DNA of 64,000 bases from JBDSKH01 sp035556655 (GCA_035556655.1 DATMFW010000033.1:62001-126000), one strand, 5' to 3'. Numbered from the stretch's first letter, positions 50,573 through 60,670 are shown. Translations and numbers: made by a program. The notes: generated from the letters alone by a model not told the origin.

Positions 50573-50622
50573 AAGAGTTTCTTTGCAAGAGTTTCTTTGC
50601 AAACGGGTCTTTGCGAAACCCC
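50567..50622. repeat. Four 14-bp tandem repeats between ArsR-like and M3 peptidase genes
   Basis: CTTTGCAAGAGTTT occurs at 50567-50580 and 50581-50594 exactly, followed by degenerate copies CTTTGCAAACGGGT (50595-50608) and CTTTGCGAAACCCC (50609-50622). All start with CTTTGC at a strict 14-bp period, overlapping the palindrome at one end and the M3 peptidase promoter at the other. Confidence 0.85.
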
Positions 50623-50626
50623 GTCC

Positions 50627-50632
50627 TAGGCT
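50627..50632 (+). promoter_or_regulatory. Candidate -10 for leaderless M3 peptidase gene
   Basis: TAGGCT ends six bases before GTG 50639 and lies just beyond the fourth 14-bp repeat. Confidence 0.5.
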
Positions 50633-50638
50633 GGGCGG

Positions 50639-52684
50639 GTGACCGAGCTCGACGCCGCCAACCCGTTCGCCTCGCCCAGCACGCTGCCGTACGGGCTGCC
50701 GCCGTTCGCCGACATCCGCGACGAGCACTACGAACCGGCGTTCGAGGCCGGGATGCGGGAGCAGCTCGCCGAGATCCAGGCGATCGTGCGCAAGCGCGAC
50801 GCCCCGATCTTCGAGAACACGTTCGAGCCTCTCGAGCGCAGCGGTCAGTTGCTGGCGCGGGTCGAGAACGTGTTCTTCAACAGGTCCTCGGCCGACTCCA
50901 GCGCGTTCACCGACGCGCTGGAGGAGAAGCTCGCCCCGAAGCTCGCCGCCCACACCGACGCGATCATGCTCGACAGCATGCTGTACGCACGCGTGAAGGC
51001 CGTGTACGAGCAGCTCCCCCAGGACGATCGTCTCACCGCGGAGCAGCGCTACCTCGTCGAGCGCTGGTACACCGAGATGACCCTCGCCGGCGCGGGTCTC
51101 GACGACGCCGCCAAGGCGCAGCTGACGGCCCTGAACTCCGAGCTGTCGACCCTGACCACCCGCTTCGAGAGGAACCTGCTCGCCGACACCAACGACCTCG
51201 CCGCGCACATCACCGACTCCGCCGAGCTGGCGGGGCTCGACGCCGGCGAGCTCTCGGCCGCGGCGCAGGCCGCCGCCGACCGCGGGCTCGAGGGCTGGCT
51301 CATCACGCTGGTGCTGCCGACCGGGCACCCGTATCTGGCGACCATGAGTCACCGGCCGACCCGGTCGGCGATCATGGCCGCCTCGCGCGCACGCGGGTCG
51401 CGCGACAACGCGCACGACAACCGGCCGGTGCTGCTCGAGATCGTGCGGCTGCGCGCCCGGCGCGCCGCGCTGCTCGGCTTCCCCGATCACGCCTCGGTCG
51501 TCACCGCCGATGAGACTGCGCAGAATCCGGATGCGGTGGCCGCCATGCTCCGCCCCCTCGCCCTCTCTGCCGCGAAGAACGCGCGCGAGGAGCAGGCGGA
51601 GCTCGACGCCATGAACCCCGAGGAGGTGCTCGAGGCCGCGGATTGGGCGTTCTACACCGAGAAGGTGCGCCAGGCGAAGTACGACATCGACACCGCGGCA
51701 TTGCGACCCTGGTTCGAGGCGGAACGCGTCCTGCAGGACGGGGTGTTCTTCGCCGCTACGCAGCTCTACGGCATCGCGTTCACCGAGCGGCCGGATCTGG
51801 TGGCCTACCACCCCGACGCGCGGGTGTTCGAGGTGACCGATGCCGACGGCACCGGGGTGGGCCTCTACGTACTCGACCTCTACACCCGTGACTCCAAGCG
51901 CGGGGGCGCGTGGATGAACCCGCTGATCTCCCAGAACGCGCTGCTGCAGCATCCGGTGGTCGTGGTCAACAACCTGAATGTGCCCAAGCCCGCCGCGGGC
52001 GAGCCCACCCTGCTCACGTTCGATGAGGTGTCGACGTTCTTCCACGAGTTCGGCCACGCGCTGCACGGGCTGTTCGCCCGGGTGACCTACCCCAAGCTCG
52101 CGGGCACCAACGTCTACCGCGACTTCGTCGAGTTCCCGAGCCAGGTCAACGAGATGTGGATGCTCTGGCCCGAGGTCCTGGCGAACTACGCCAGGCACCA
52201 CGAGACCGGCGAACCGGTCGATCAGGGGGTCGTCGACCGCATCCGGGCCAGCGAGACATTCAATGAGGGGTTCGCGACGAGCGAGTATCTCGCCGCTGCA
52301 CTGCTCGATCAGGCCTGGCACACCCTCGACACGACGCAGGCGGATGCCGTCGGCGACGTCGCAGAGTTCGAGGCGCAGGCCCTGGACACCGTGGGCCTGG
52401 ACAACCCGGCGGTGCCGACCCGGTACTCCAGCACCTACTTCGCACACGTGTTCTCGGGCGGCTACGACGCCGGGTACTACTCCTACATCTGGAGCGAGGT
52501 GCTCGACGCCGACACCGTGGAATGGTTCACCGAGAACGGCGGGCTCACGCGCGCCAACGGCGACCGCTTCCGCCGGCTTCTGCTCGGAGTGGGCGGGTCG
52601 AAAGATCCGCTGGACGCGTACCGCGAGTTCCGCGGACGTGATGCGGTGATCGCGCCGCTGCTGAAACGGCGCGGGCTGGACTGA
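50639..52684 (+). CDS. M3-family metallopeptidase (Dcp/oligopeptidase A type)
   Basis: 681 residues from GTG 50639. It is full length for peptidyl-dipeptidase Dcp. The zinc site HEFGH is in STFFHEFGHALHGLFARV, with the third ligand glutamate in FVEFPSQVNEMW. The N-terminal helical half starts FASPSTLPYGLPPFADIRDEHYEPAFEAGM. The substrate loop near the C-terminus is FSGGYDAGYYSYIWSEVLDAD. It is cytosolic and degrades short peptides. Its promoter region holds the 14-bp repeat array shared with the ArsR-like regulator, which probably controls it. Confidence 0.95.
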   Translation: MTELDAANPFASPSTLPYGLPPFADIRDEHYEPAFEAGMREQLAEIQAIVRKRDAPIFENTFEPLERSGQLLARVENVFFNRSSADSSAFTDALEEKLAPKLAAHTDAIMLDSMLYARVKAVYEQLPQDDRLTAEQRYLVERWYTEMTLAGAGLDDAAKAQLTALNSELSTLTTRFERNLLADTNDLAAHITDSAELAGLDAGELSAAAQAAADRGLEGWLITLVLPTGHPYLATMSHRPTRSAIMAASRARGSRDNAHDNRPVLLEIVRLRARRAALLGFPDHASVVTADETAQNPDAVAAMLRPLALSAAKNAREEQAELDAMNPEEVLEAADWAFYTEKVRQAKYDIDTAALRPWFEAERVLQDGVFFAATQLYGIAFTERPDLVAYHPDARVFEVTDADGTGVGLYVLDLYTRDSKRGGAWMNPLISQNALLQHPVVVVNNLNVPKPAAGEPTLLTFDEVSTFFHEFGHALHGLFARVTYPKLAGTNVYRDFVEFPSQVNEMWMLWPEVLANYARHHETGEPVDQGVVDRIRASETFNEGFATSEYLAAALLDQAWHTLDTTQADAVGDVAEFEAQALDTVGLDNPAVPTRYSSTYFAHVFSGGYDAGYYSYIWSEVLDADTVEWFTENGGLTRANGDRFRRLLLGVGGSKDPLDAYREFRGRDAVIAPLLKRRGLD

Positions 52685-52724
52685 TCCGCTCCCCGCGCGA
52701 ACGTCGCGCCGTGCGAGGAGAACG

Positions 52725-53933
52725 TCAGGGCGTCGTCGCGACACGGCGGGTGCGGAACCACAGCATCACCAGCGCCCCGACGATCAGCCCCCAGAACGCC
52801 GAGCCGATGCCCGCGATGGTGACGCTGGAGGCGACGACGAGGAACGTGACGATCGCCACCAGACGGTGGTCGGGATCCTCGAGGGCGGTGGTCACCGCGC
52901 CGGCCAGCGCACCGAACAGGGCCAGCCCGGCGATCGCCGTGATGAGGATCGGCGGACTCGCCGAGACCAGGGCGGTGGCCGCTCCGGCCCCGAGCCCGAT
53001 CACCAGGTAGAGCGCGCCCGAGGCGAAGGTCGCGATCCACCGCCGGCCGCGGTCGGGGTGCGCGTCCGGGCCCGCCATCATCGCCGCGGTGATCGCCGAC
53101 AGGTTGAGGGTGTAGGCGCCGAACACGCTGCCGACCACCGTGGCGGCGCCCGCGCCCACGAAGATCGCCCGTGCGGGAGGCTGGTCGTACCCGAACGTGT
53201 GCAGCACGGTGAATCCGGGCACGAACTGCCCGGCCATGGTGACGATATAGAGCGGGATCCCGAGCGACACCAGCACGAACGGGTCGAAGCTCGGCATCAC
53301 GAACACCACGACCGGCGAGATGGACTGCCCGACCAGCGGGTTGCCCCCTGCCGCGATCGCGACGACGACCGCCGTGGCCACCACCGCCGCGGGCACCGCC
53401 CAGCGCGGGGCGAGGCGCGCGAGGACCAGCCACACCAGCACGATGACCAGGCCCTGCCACCAGGTCTCGCCCACCGAGGCGAGCACCGGTGCCAGGCAGA
53501 TCGGGAACAGGATGCCGGCCAGCATGCCACTCGCGATCGGTTTCGGGATGCGGGTCATCGCCCGCGCCAGCCACGGCCAGAGCCCGGTCACCACCAGCAG
53601 CACCCCGCACAGCAGGAACGCGCCGACGGCGGCCGAGAAGTCCTCGGTGAGCCCCTTGGCCGCGACCATGAGCGCCGCGCCCGGCGTCGACCAGGCGAAC
53701 GAGATCGGCATGCGGAAGCGCAGGCCGAAGACGATGGCGAGGACGCCCTGGAACACGCAGAGGATGAGCAGCCCGGATGCGGCTTCGGCAGCGGAGGCCC
53801 CGACGGCCTGCAGCCCGGCGATCAGCAGGGCGAACGAGCTGGCGAACCCGGTCAGCGAGCCGACGACCCCGGCTGCGATCGGCTGGACGACCGAGGCACT
53901 CCGGGGCGCGCGGGTCGGATTCGAGTCGGGCAC
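52725..53933 (-). CDS. BenE-family benzoate/H+ symporter
   Basis: 402 residues from GTG 53933, preceded six bases upstream by TACGCT (complement of 53940-53945). It has about twelve helices, with BenE landmarks IAAGVVGSLTGFASSFALLIAGLQAVG, FAWSTPGAALMVAAKG, FDPFVLVSLGIPLYIVTMAGQ and FGAYTLNLSAITAAMMAGPDAHPDRGRRW. The family imports benzoate and related acids by proton symport. No aromatic catabolism genes are nearby, so the substrate remains open. Confidence 0.9.
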   Translation of the reverse strand: MPDSNPTRAPRSASVVQPIAAGVVGSLTGFASSFALLIAGLQAVGASAAEAASGLLILCVFQGVLAIVFGLRFRMPISFAWSTPGAALMVAAKGLTEDFSAAVGAFLLCGVLLVVTGLWPWLARAMTRIPKPIASGMLAGILFPICLAPVLASVGETWWQGLVIVLVWLVLARLAPRWAVPAAVVATAVVVAIAAGGNPLVGQSISPVVVFVMPSFDPFVLVSLGIPLYIVTMAGQFVPGFTVLHTFGYDQPPARAIFVGAGAATVVGSVFGAYTLNLSAITAAMMAGPDAHPDRGRRWIATFASGALYLVIGLGAGAATALVSASPPILITAIAGLALFGALAGAVTTALEDPDHRLVAIVTFLVVASSVTIAGIGSAFWGLIVGALVMLWFRTRRVATTP

Positions 53934-53939
53934 GGGTTC

Positions 53940-53945
53940 AGCGTA
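53940..53945 (-). promoter_or_regulatory. Candidate -10 for leaderless BenE gene
   Basis: TACGCT on the minus strand, six bases before GTG 53933. Confidence 0.5.
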
Positions 53946-54003
53946 GTGCTGGCTAAACTCACCGAATCGGCCAGAACCCCGAAACCCAGAGGCGAAGCGA
54001 CCA

Positions 54004-57000
54004 GTGTTGTCCGGCAAGCGCATGCGCGAGCACGCGGCACTGTTCGCGGCACTGCTCGGCGTCGTGGCGCTCGTCTCCGGACTCAGCGTCGGGCTGATCG
54101 GGTTCCTCGGCCAGTCGGCCGACGACGGGGTGCGCTCGGGACTGGCGTCGCGCGCCGGCGCCGACCTGGCACTCCGCGCCTCGATCTCGCTGGACCCGGT
54201 GGATGCCGCGGGGCAGGATGCCGAGGTGCGGGCCGCGATCGCGTCGTCGATGGGCGGGCTGACGGTGACCGTGGACCGCATCGTGAGCGGCCGGGTGAAA
54301 TCCAGTGTGACCGTGGACGGCGTGCTGCAGCCCCAGCACCGCGCCGGCGTGTTCAGCATCCCGGACCTGCCCGAGCGCGCCACGCTCGTCGACGGCGCCT
54401 GGCCGGAGACGCCGGAGGAGATCAGCGTGCAGGCCGACGGCGCCGCCCGGCTCGGCGTCGGCCCGGGCGACACGGTGCGGCTCGGCGACGCGGACTTGAC
54501 CATCACCGGGACCTGGCGCGCGACGAACCATCTCGACCCGCGCTGGCTGGGAGACGAGCTGCTGCTCGGCGGAGCCGACAAGGTCGACTACGGGCCCTTC
54601 GTCGTCGACGAGACGGTCTGGCCGCGGCTGGACTCCGACCCGCGGGGCCGGTGGACGATCATTCCCGACAGCGCGACGCTCACCGCCGCGGACCTGACCG
54701 CGATCACCGAATCGTGGAACCGGATCGGCACCGAGTGGCGGGGTCAGGTGAACTACGAGCTGATCTCGCTGGAGAAGCAGGGCCGGTTCAAGCGCACAGC
54801 GCTGGAGCTGCTGACCCGCGTCGACGGTCTGCGCGCGATCCAGCCCGTCGTGCTGCTGCTGCTCACCGCGATCGCGCTCGTCACCCTTGCCGAGCTCGGA
54901 CGCCTGCTCACCACCACCCGGTCGACCGAGATCGCGCTGCTGTGGTCGCGCGGTGCCTCGGCCCTCGACATCGGGCGCTCCACCGCCGTCGAAGCGGGAA
55001 TCGCCGCGATCGCCGGTGCGGCGCTCGGCACCGGCGTCGCGCTCGCCGTTCTCGCGGGCCTGATGACACCGGAAGCCGTCGGCACCATCGGCCCCGCCGT
55101 GTGGATCGTGCCCACCGCGGTGACTCTCGCCGCCGTGCTCGTCGTGGCCGGCAGCGCGGTCCGGTCCGCCCGGCGACAGACCGTCCGCGATCCCGGCGAT
55201 GGCGCGGGCCGCGCCCGCCGCCTGGCCGGTCCGGGCGTCGTCGTGCTGGCCGCTGCCGCCGCCGCGTTGTCGGTCTGGCAGCTGCGGCTCTACGGATCGC
55301 CGCTGACGCCGACCTCCGACGGCGGCACCGATGTCGACCCGGTGGCCGTCCTCGCGCCCGCGCTGACCCTGGTGGCCGTTGTGCTGCTGGCACTCGTACT
55401 GTTCCCGCGGGTGGCGTCTCTCGACGAGCTCGCCACGCGGCACGCTCGCGTGCCGCGGATCCTCGCTGCCCGCACGGTCGCTCGGCGTCTGCAGCTCGTG
55501 GCCGCCCCGATCGTCGTCGTGGCGGTGGCGTCCTCGACCCTGGTCGTGGCCTCGGCCTACGCGGCGACCTGGTCGGACTCGTTTCAGCGCACCAGCGAGC
55601 TGCGCACCGGGGGTCCGCTGCATGCGTACACCGGGTTCCAGGGCCTCGACGTCGACGCGATCACCGGCCTCCGATCGCGTCCCGGGGTCGACGGCGTCGC
55701 CCCGGTCGAGTTGCAGAACCTGCAGGTCGGCAGCGATTACGGGTCGATCGTGGCGGCCACGCCCGCGGCGATCGCGCGGGTGGCGACCCCCGCATCCGGC
55801 ACCTTCGACCGCACCGCGGTCGCGGCTGCGCTGAAGACGGATGTCCCGGGCCCGACCCTTCCCGACGGCGCCTCGGCGCTCACCCTCACCACCCTGCAGA
55901 CCGGTTTCGCCGCCGCACCCGCGGTCGGTGCGCAGATCTCCGACGGCTACGGCGTGCTGTGGCAGGTGGACCTCGGTCCCGCCTCGGATGCCGGGCCGAC
56001 CACCGACCCCGGCTTCGTCGAGCAGGGCTTCCACGAGGTGTCCTACTCGGCCGAGTTCTCCCCGGGGCTGCGCGGTGCGCCGCAGCCCTTGCAGGTGCTG
56101 GCACTCGATATCGCGGTGAGCGCGGGATCCGTCGCCCCCGACGGCGCAGGGCACTTCATGCTGCACGGGCTGACCTCGGGCGTCACCCCGCTCGAGTTCG
56201 ACCCGTACTGGCTGCCGGAGTCACCGTCGTTCCAGTACCTGATGCCGCCGCTGTCGAACTTCAACGGACGCGGCATGACCGTCGACGCCGACGCGCGCCT
56301 GGTCCGGCTGACCCCCACGTTCGATGACCAGATGTCCGATCGTGGAGATCCGCCGGTGGTGGTGTCGCAGCGACTCGCCGACGACTTCGATCTCGGTGTC
56401 GGCGACACCCTCGCCTTCACGCTCGAGGACGCCTACGACCGCACCAACGCCACGATCGCGATGATCGTCCCGGCGATCCCCGGCGCCGAGTTCGAGACCG
56501 CGGCGATGGTCGACCTCGGCCTCGTGCTGCACAACCGCGTGCGCGTGCAGGACGTGCCGGAGTCGCCACGCGACTTCTGGATCGACACGGCCGACCCCGA
56601 GAGCGTCGCAGCGGCGCTGCGGCCCGACCTGCCCGCCAACACGCGCCTGACCACGTCGGGCGACCCGGCGGGGCGCATCGTGCTCGGGTCGGCGGCGAAC
56701 GCGCTGTGGCTCGGCGCCCTCGGCTGTCTGGTGCTCGCCATCATCGCGGTCGTCGCGGTGGTGCGTGCCCAGCTGCGCTCCCGCCGCGTGGATGTCGTGG
56801 TGCTCCGCGCGATCGGGCTCGGCTCGCGCGATCAGGCGGCGATCCGGCGACGCGAGCTGGGACTCGTGCTCGGGTACGGGGGTGTCGCCGGCCTGCTCGC
56901 GGGGCTCGTGGTGAGCACGCTCACCGTGCCGCAGCTCGCACGCGCGGCGGTCATCGAGCCGTACTCGACGGTGCCGACGCCGCTCGGTTTCGACCTCGCC

Positions 57001-57117
57001 GGCCTAGGCGCCGGAGCCGCCGCCCTCGCCCTCGCGCTGCTGGTGATCGTCGGGGTGTACACGGCCCGCGTCGTGCAGCAGGCGCGCACCGCGATCGGCG
57101 CGGAGGAGGTGACATGA
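54004..57117 (+). CDS. ABC exporter permease, FtsX/MacB-like (first)
   Basis: 1037 residues from GTG 54004. A first helix (AALFAALLGVVALVSGLSVGLIGFL, about 10-34) is followed by a ~250-residue extracellular domain. Then come an FtsX block with helices at about 278-300 (IQPVVLLLLTAIALVTLAELG), 325-350 and 365-385, another helix set near 405-460, a second extracellular domain of ~390 residues, and a last FtsX block (WLGALGCLVLAIIAVVAVVRAQL, GGVAGLLAGLVVSTL, LGAGAAALALALLVIVGVYTA). The pattern fits a type VII exporter subunit acting on periplasmic or envelope substrates. It overlaps the next gene by four bases. Confidence 0.85.
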   Translation: MLSGKRMREHAALFAALLGVVALVSGLSVGLIGFLGQSADDGVRSGLASRAGADLALRASISLDPVDAAGQDAEVRAAIASSMGGLTVTVDRIVSGRVKSSVTVDGVLQPQHRAGVFSIPDLPERATLVDGAWPETPEEISVQADGAARLGVGPGDTVRLGDADLTITGTWRATNHLDPRWLGDELLLGGADKVDYGPFVVDETVWPRLDSDPRGRWTIIPDSATLTAADLTAITESWNRIGTEWRGQVNYELISLEKQGRFKRTALELLTRVDGLRAIQPVVLLLLTAIALVTLAELGRLLTTTRSTEIALLWSRGASALDIGRSTAVEAGIAAIAGAALGTGVALAVLAGLMTPEAVGTIGPAVWIVPTAVTLAAVLVVAGSAVRSARRQTVRDPGDGAGRARRLAGPGVVVLAAAAAALSVWQLRLYGSPLTPTSDGGTDVDPVAVLAPALTLVAVVLLALVLFPRVASLDELATRHARVPRILAARTVARRLQLVAAPIVVVAVASSTLVVASAYAATWSDSFQRTSELRTGGPLHAYTGFQGLDVDAITGLRSRPGVDGVAPVELQNLQVGSDYGSIVAATPAAIARVATPASGTFDRTAVAAALKTDVPGPTLPDGASALTLTTLQTGFAAAPAVGAQISDGYGVLWQVDLGPASDAGPTTDPGFVEQGFHEVSYSAEFSPGLRGAPQPLQVLALDIAVSAGSVAPDGAGHFMLHGLTSGVTPLEFDPYWLPESPSFQYLMPPLSNFNGRGMTVDADARLVRLTPTFDDQMSDRGDPPVVVSQRLADDFDLGVGDTLAFTLEDAYDRTNATIAMIVPAIPGAEFETAAMVDLGLVLHNRVRVQDVPESPRDFWIDTADPESVAAALRPDLPANTRLTTSGDPAGRIVLGSAANALWLGALGCLVLAIIAVVAVVRAQLRSRRVDVVVLRAIGLGSRDQAAIRRRELGLVLGYGGVAGLLAGLVVSTLTVPQLARAAVIEPYSTVPTPLGFDLAGLGAGAAALALALLVIVGVYTARVVQQARTAIGAEEVT

Positions 57118-59801
57118 CCCGCTCGTCCCGCCTCGGCACGCCGGGTCTGCTGCTGCGGCATCTCCGTTCCGGCGCCCTGGGCTCGCTGCTCGTCGCCGTG
57201 TTGATCGCGGCGGCCGTGCTCGCCGTCGCGCTCGCCCCCCGCGCGATCGGCCAGCTCGGCACCCGCGAGCTGCGGCACGGCCTCGCGCAGGAATCGCCCG
57301 CGCTGCTCGACCTGACCGGGGCCGGGCAGCTCGGTATCGTCACCGGACTCCCCGCCTCGGCGAGCCTCGACGAGCTGGTCGGTGCCGGCGAGGAGCGGCT
57401 GCAGCGCATCCCGGAGGACCTGCCGGCGCCGCTGTCCGAGCACGTCGGCCCGACCCAGTGGGTGGTGAGCACCACGCGGCACGAGGGATTCCTCCCCCAC
57501 CCGTTGCCGCTGACCTTCGCGCTCACGCTGTCGGCCGATCTGCGGTGGCTGGACCGCATCCGGTTCGTGTCGGGCTCGGCGCCCGTGTCATGGGATGGCA
57601 CGCTGGGGGCCGAGCAGCAGCCCCCGATCCCGGTGGCGATCTCGTCCGCGGCCGCCGACAAGGTGCAGCTGGTCGTCGGCGACGTCGTCGGCTACGGCCT
57701 CGCCCCCGTGCTCATCACCGGCATCTACGAGCCGACCGACCCGGACGATGCGTACTGGGTGCACGAGTCCGAGCTCGCGCGCCCGATGATCGTGCGCGAA
57801 CAGGGCAAGCCGGACGACGTCCGGGTCGCCGCCTACGTCGACCCGCTCACCATCGCCGCGCTGTCCGACGAGTTCGCCGCCGGAGAGCTGAGCGCCTTCC
57901 TCGAAGTCGACCCGAGCGGGCTCGACTACGCCGACGCTGACGAGCTGCAGACCCAGGTGCGGCAACTGGCGGCGACCCAGCTCTCGCTGCCGTCCTTCGG
58001 CAGCCTGCTGTTCCGCTCCGGCCTCGGGGATGCGGTGGAGCGTGTCGTCCAGCGCGTCACCGCGGCATCCGCCCTGCTCGCCCTCAGCGTGTCGGGGTTG
58101 CTCGGCGTTCTGCTGGCGGTGTTCGCACTCGGGGTGCAGTCGGTGATCGCGCGGCGCCGGCCCGCCCTCGCGCTCGCCGCCGCGCGTGGGGCGGGCGCAC
58201 TGCAGCTGAGGTCGTCGATGGTGCTCGAGGGCGTCCTGCTCTCGATCCCGGGCGCCGTCGTCGCGATCGCGCTGGCGACGGTGCTCATCCCGGGACCGGT
58301 CGCCCTGCTCGACGTGCTCCCCGCTGTGGTCGTCGCGGCCGCGCCGCCTGTGCTGTTCGGGGCGATGACCTCGCCCCGCCGGCTGCGCGAGCTGCGCGGC
58401 GATCTGCAGGTGCGTTCGCGGCACCGGATGCGATGGGTCGCCGAGGTCGCGATCCTCGCCCTGGCCGCCCTGTCGCTGTTCCTGCTGGCGCGACGCGGCC
58501 TGGTGGCCTCGAGCGCCGCCGTCGGCATCGACCCGCTGCTCTCGACGACCCCTCTGCTTCTCGCCACGGCCGTCTGCATCGGCGTGCTGCGCCTGTACCC
58601 GGTTCCGCTGCTCGCCGTGCAGCGCCTGCTGCGCACCCGCCGCGGTGCAGCGGGTCTGCTGGGGGCCGCTCGTGCCATCCGCGACCCCGCGCTGGGATTC
58701 GCCGCTGCGCTGTCGCTGGTGGTCGGCATCTCGGTCGTCGTGTTCTCGACGGTCATGGCCACCACGATCCGCACGGGCCTCGTGCAGGGCGCCCAGGACG
58801 TCGTGGGCTCCGACATCCAGGTGAGCGCAGCGCACCTTCCCGCGGAACTCGTCGACCGGATCGCCGCGACCGACGGGGTCCGCGGCGCGGTCGCCATCGC
58901 CCAGGAGGCCGGCGTGGCGCTCACCGCCGACGGGAAGGAGACCGAGGTGTTCGTGGTGGTGGCCGACACCGCGGCGCTGCACGACATCCGGCCCGACATC
59001 CCGGCGCTCACCGACCGGGTCGAGGGCGCGATCCCCCTGCTGGTCTCCTCCGACTGGAGCACCCGGATCACCGACGCCGCCCTCGAACTCGCCGGCCGCG
59101 ACGCGGACAACGCCGGCGAGATCGCCACCGACGCGATCCCCGGCGCGACCCGGCACTACGTGCTCATCGACCGCGCCTTCGCCGCGGACGTGGGGGTCAA
59201 CGCCGCCGCACCCGACCGCATGCTCATCGGCCTCGAACCCGGCGCGGCAGCGCACGACGTGGCGGCCGCGGTGGAATCCGCAGTGACCGCCGCGCAGCCC
59301 GCCCAGCTGCGCGGACTCGTCGTGGTGACGACGGCGCAGCAGATCCTCGACGAGGTCCGTGCCTCACCCACCGTGGCCGCGATGGAAGGGGCGCTGCTGC
59401 TCGCCGCGGGCGTGTCGCTGCTGCTCACCATGCTCACCGTCGCCCTCGCCTCGATCGCCGCCGCGACGGCGCGCAACCGGCTGGTCGGCGTGCTGCGCAT
59501 CCTCGGGATGTCGCCGCGACAGCTGCGCGCGATCCAGGCCTGGGAGCTCGGTCCGGTCGCGATCACGGCGGTGCTGGTCGGCACCGGACTCGGCCTCCTG
59601 CTTCCGCTGATCGTGACGAGTGTGCTCGACCTGCGTCCGTTCGTCGGAGGCCGCTACCCGCCGGGACCCTCGATCGACCCGCTCTGGGTGGGCGGCGCCA
59701 TCGGCGCGTTCGTCCTGGTCGTCGTGCTCGCCGGGGTGATCGCCGCGGCATTCGGGCGTCGCTTCGCCCCCGCCGGAACCCTGAAGATGGGAGAAGGATG
59801 A
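57114..59801 (+). CDS. ABC exporter permease, FtsX/MacB-like (second)
   Basis: 895 residues, with ATGA overlap to the first permease. The layout is similar: first helix ALGSLLVAVLIAAAVLAVALAP, an extracellular domain (about 55-300), an FtsX block (ASALLALSVSGLLGVLLAVFALGV, VLLSIPGAVVAIALATVLIPG), a middle helix pair, a second extracellular domain and a C-terminal block (ALLLAAGVSLLLTMLTVALASIAAATA, VAITAVLVGTGLGLLLPLIVTSV, VGGAIGAFVLVVVLAGVIAAAFGR). It is likely to pair with the first permease as a heterodimer. Two ATPase genes follow. Confidence 0.85.
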   Translation: MTRSSRLGTPGLLLRHLRSGALGSLLVAVLIAAAVLAVALAPRAIGQLGTRELRHGLAQESPALLDLTGAGQLGIVTGLPASASLDELVGAGEERLQRIPEDLPAPLSEHVGPTQWVVSTTRHEGFLPHPLPLTFALTLSADLRWLDRIRFVSGSAPVSWDGTLGAEQQPPIPVAISSAAADKVQLVVGDVVGYGLAPVLITGIYEPTDPDDAYWVHESELARPMIVREQGKPDDVRVAAYVDPLTIAALSDEFAAGELSAFLEVDPSGLDYADADELQTQVRQLAATQLSLPSFGSLLFRSGLGDAVERVVQRVTAASALLALSVSGLLGVLLAVFALGVQSVIARRRPALALAAARGAGALQLRSSMVLEGVLLSIPGAVVAIALATVLIPGPVALLDVLPAVVVAAAPPVLFGAMTSPRRLRELRGDLQVRSRHRMRWVAEVAILALAALSLFLLARRGLVASSAAVGIDPLLSTTPLLLATAVCIGVLRLYPVPLLAVQRLLRTRRGAAGLLGAARAIRDPALGFAAALSLVVGISVVVFSTVMATTIRTGLVQGAQDVVGSDIQVSAAHLPAELVDRIAATDGVRGAVAIAQEAGVALTADGKETEVFVVVADTAALHDIRPDIPALTDRVEGAIPLLVSSDWSTRITDAALELAGRDADNAGEIATDAIPGATRHYVLIDRAFAADVGVNAAAPDRMLIGLEPGAAAHDVAAAVESAVTAAQPAQLRGLVVVTTAQQILDEVRASPTVAAMEGALLLAAGVSLLLTMLTVALASIAAATARNRLVGVLRILGMSPRQLRAIQAWELGPVAITAVLVGTGLGLLLPLIVTSVLDLRPFVGGRYPPGPSIDPLWVGGAIGAFVLVVVLAGVIAAAFGRRFAPAGTLKMGEG

Positions 59802-60670
59802 CCGCCCACATCGCATGCGCCGACCTGGTGCGCATCTTCAGTGCAGAAGGTGTCGAGGTGCAGGCCCTGCAGGGCCTCACCCTCGCCGTCGAGCGCGGTG
59901 AGCTCACGGCGATCGTCGGCGCCTCCGGCTCGGGCAAGTCGACGCTGCTGGCGATCCTCTCCGGACTCGACGTTCCCACGGCCGGCTCGGCACGCGTGGC
60001 CGGACACGATCTGCTGGCGATGAGCACGCGCGAGCGCACGATGTACCGCCGCCGCACCGTCGGGTTCGTCTGGCAGCAGACGGCGCGCAACCTGCTGCCC
60101 TATCTGACGGCGGCGGAGAACATCGCGATGTCGCTGTCGGTCGCCCGCTCCCCGCGCCGCGGACGGGCGGCGCGGGTCGCCGGCCTGCTCGAACTGCTCG
60201 GGATCGGCGCGATGCGCGACCGGCTGCCCGCCGAGATGTCCGGTGGGCAGCAGCAGCGGGTGGCCATCGCCGTGGCGCTGGCCAACGAGCCCGAGGTGAT
60301 GTTCGCCGATGAGCCCACCGGGGAGCTCGACGAGGGCAACTCGCAACTCGTGTTCGACGCGATGCGCCAGGTGAACGAGCAGCTCGGCGTCACGGTACTC
60401 ATCGTCACCCACGATCAGGAGGTGTCGTCGCAGGTGCGCAGAACCGTGCAGATCCGCGACGGGCGCACCTCGACCGAGGTGCTGCGCAGCACCCGCACCG
60501 ACGAGTTCGGTGTCGAATCGCTGCACGCCCAGGAGTTCGCGGTCCTCGACCGCGTGGGCCGGCTGCAGCTGCCGCAGGAGTACCTGACCCGGTTGTCGAT
60601 GAAGGACAGGGTCCGGCTCGAACTCGAGACCGACCACGTGCAGGTACACCCGACGGAGCCGGAACAGTGA
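59798..60670 (+). CDS. ABC exporter ATP-binding protein (first)
   Basis: 290 residues. It has Walker A GASGSGKST, a Q-loop in FVWQQTARNLLPYLTAAENIA, signature MSGGQQQRVAIAVALANEP, Walker B VMFADEPTGELDE and switch histidine VTHDQEV. It is a LolD/MacB-type ATPase. A C-terminal extension of ~65 residues (RSTRTDEFGVESLHAQEFAVLDRVGRLQLPQEYLTRL) is unusual for this small ATPase class and may contact the permeases. It overlaps the genes on both sides by four bases. Confidence 0.93.
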   Translation: MTAHIACADLVRIFSAEGVEVQALQGLTLAVERGELTAIVGASGSGKSTLLAILSGLDVPTAGSARVAGHDLLAMSTRERTMYRRRTVGFVWQQTARNLLPYLTAAENIAMSLSVARSPRRGRAARVAGLLELLGIGAMRDRLPAEMSGGQQQRVAIAVALANEPEVMFADEPTGELDEGNSQLVFDAMRQVNEQLGVTVLIVTHDQEVSSQVRRTVQIRDGRTSTEVLRSTRTDEFGVESLHAQEFAVLDRVGRLQLPQEYLTRLSMKDRVRLELETDHVQVHPTEPEQ

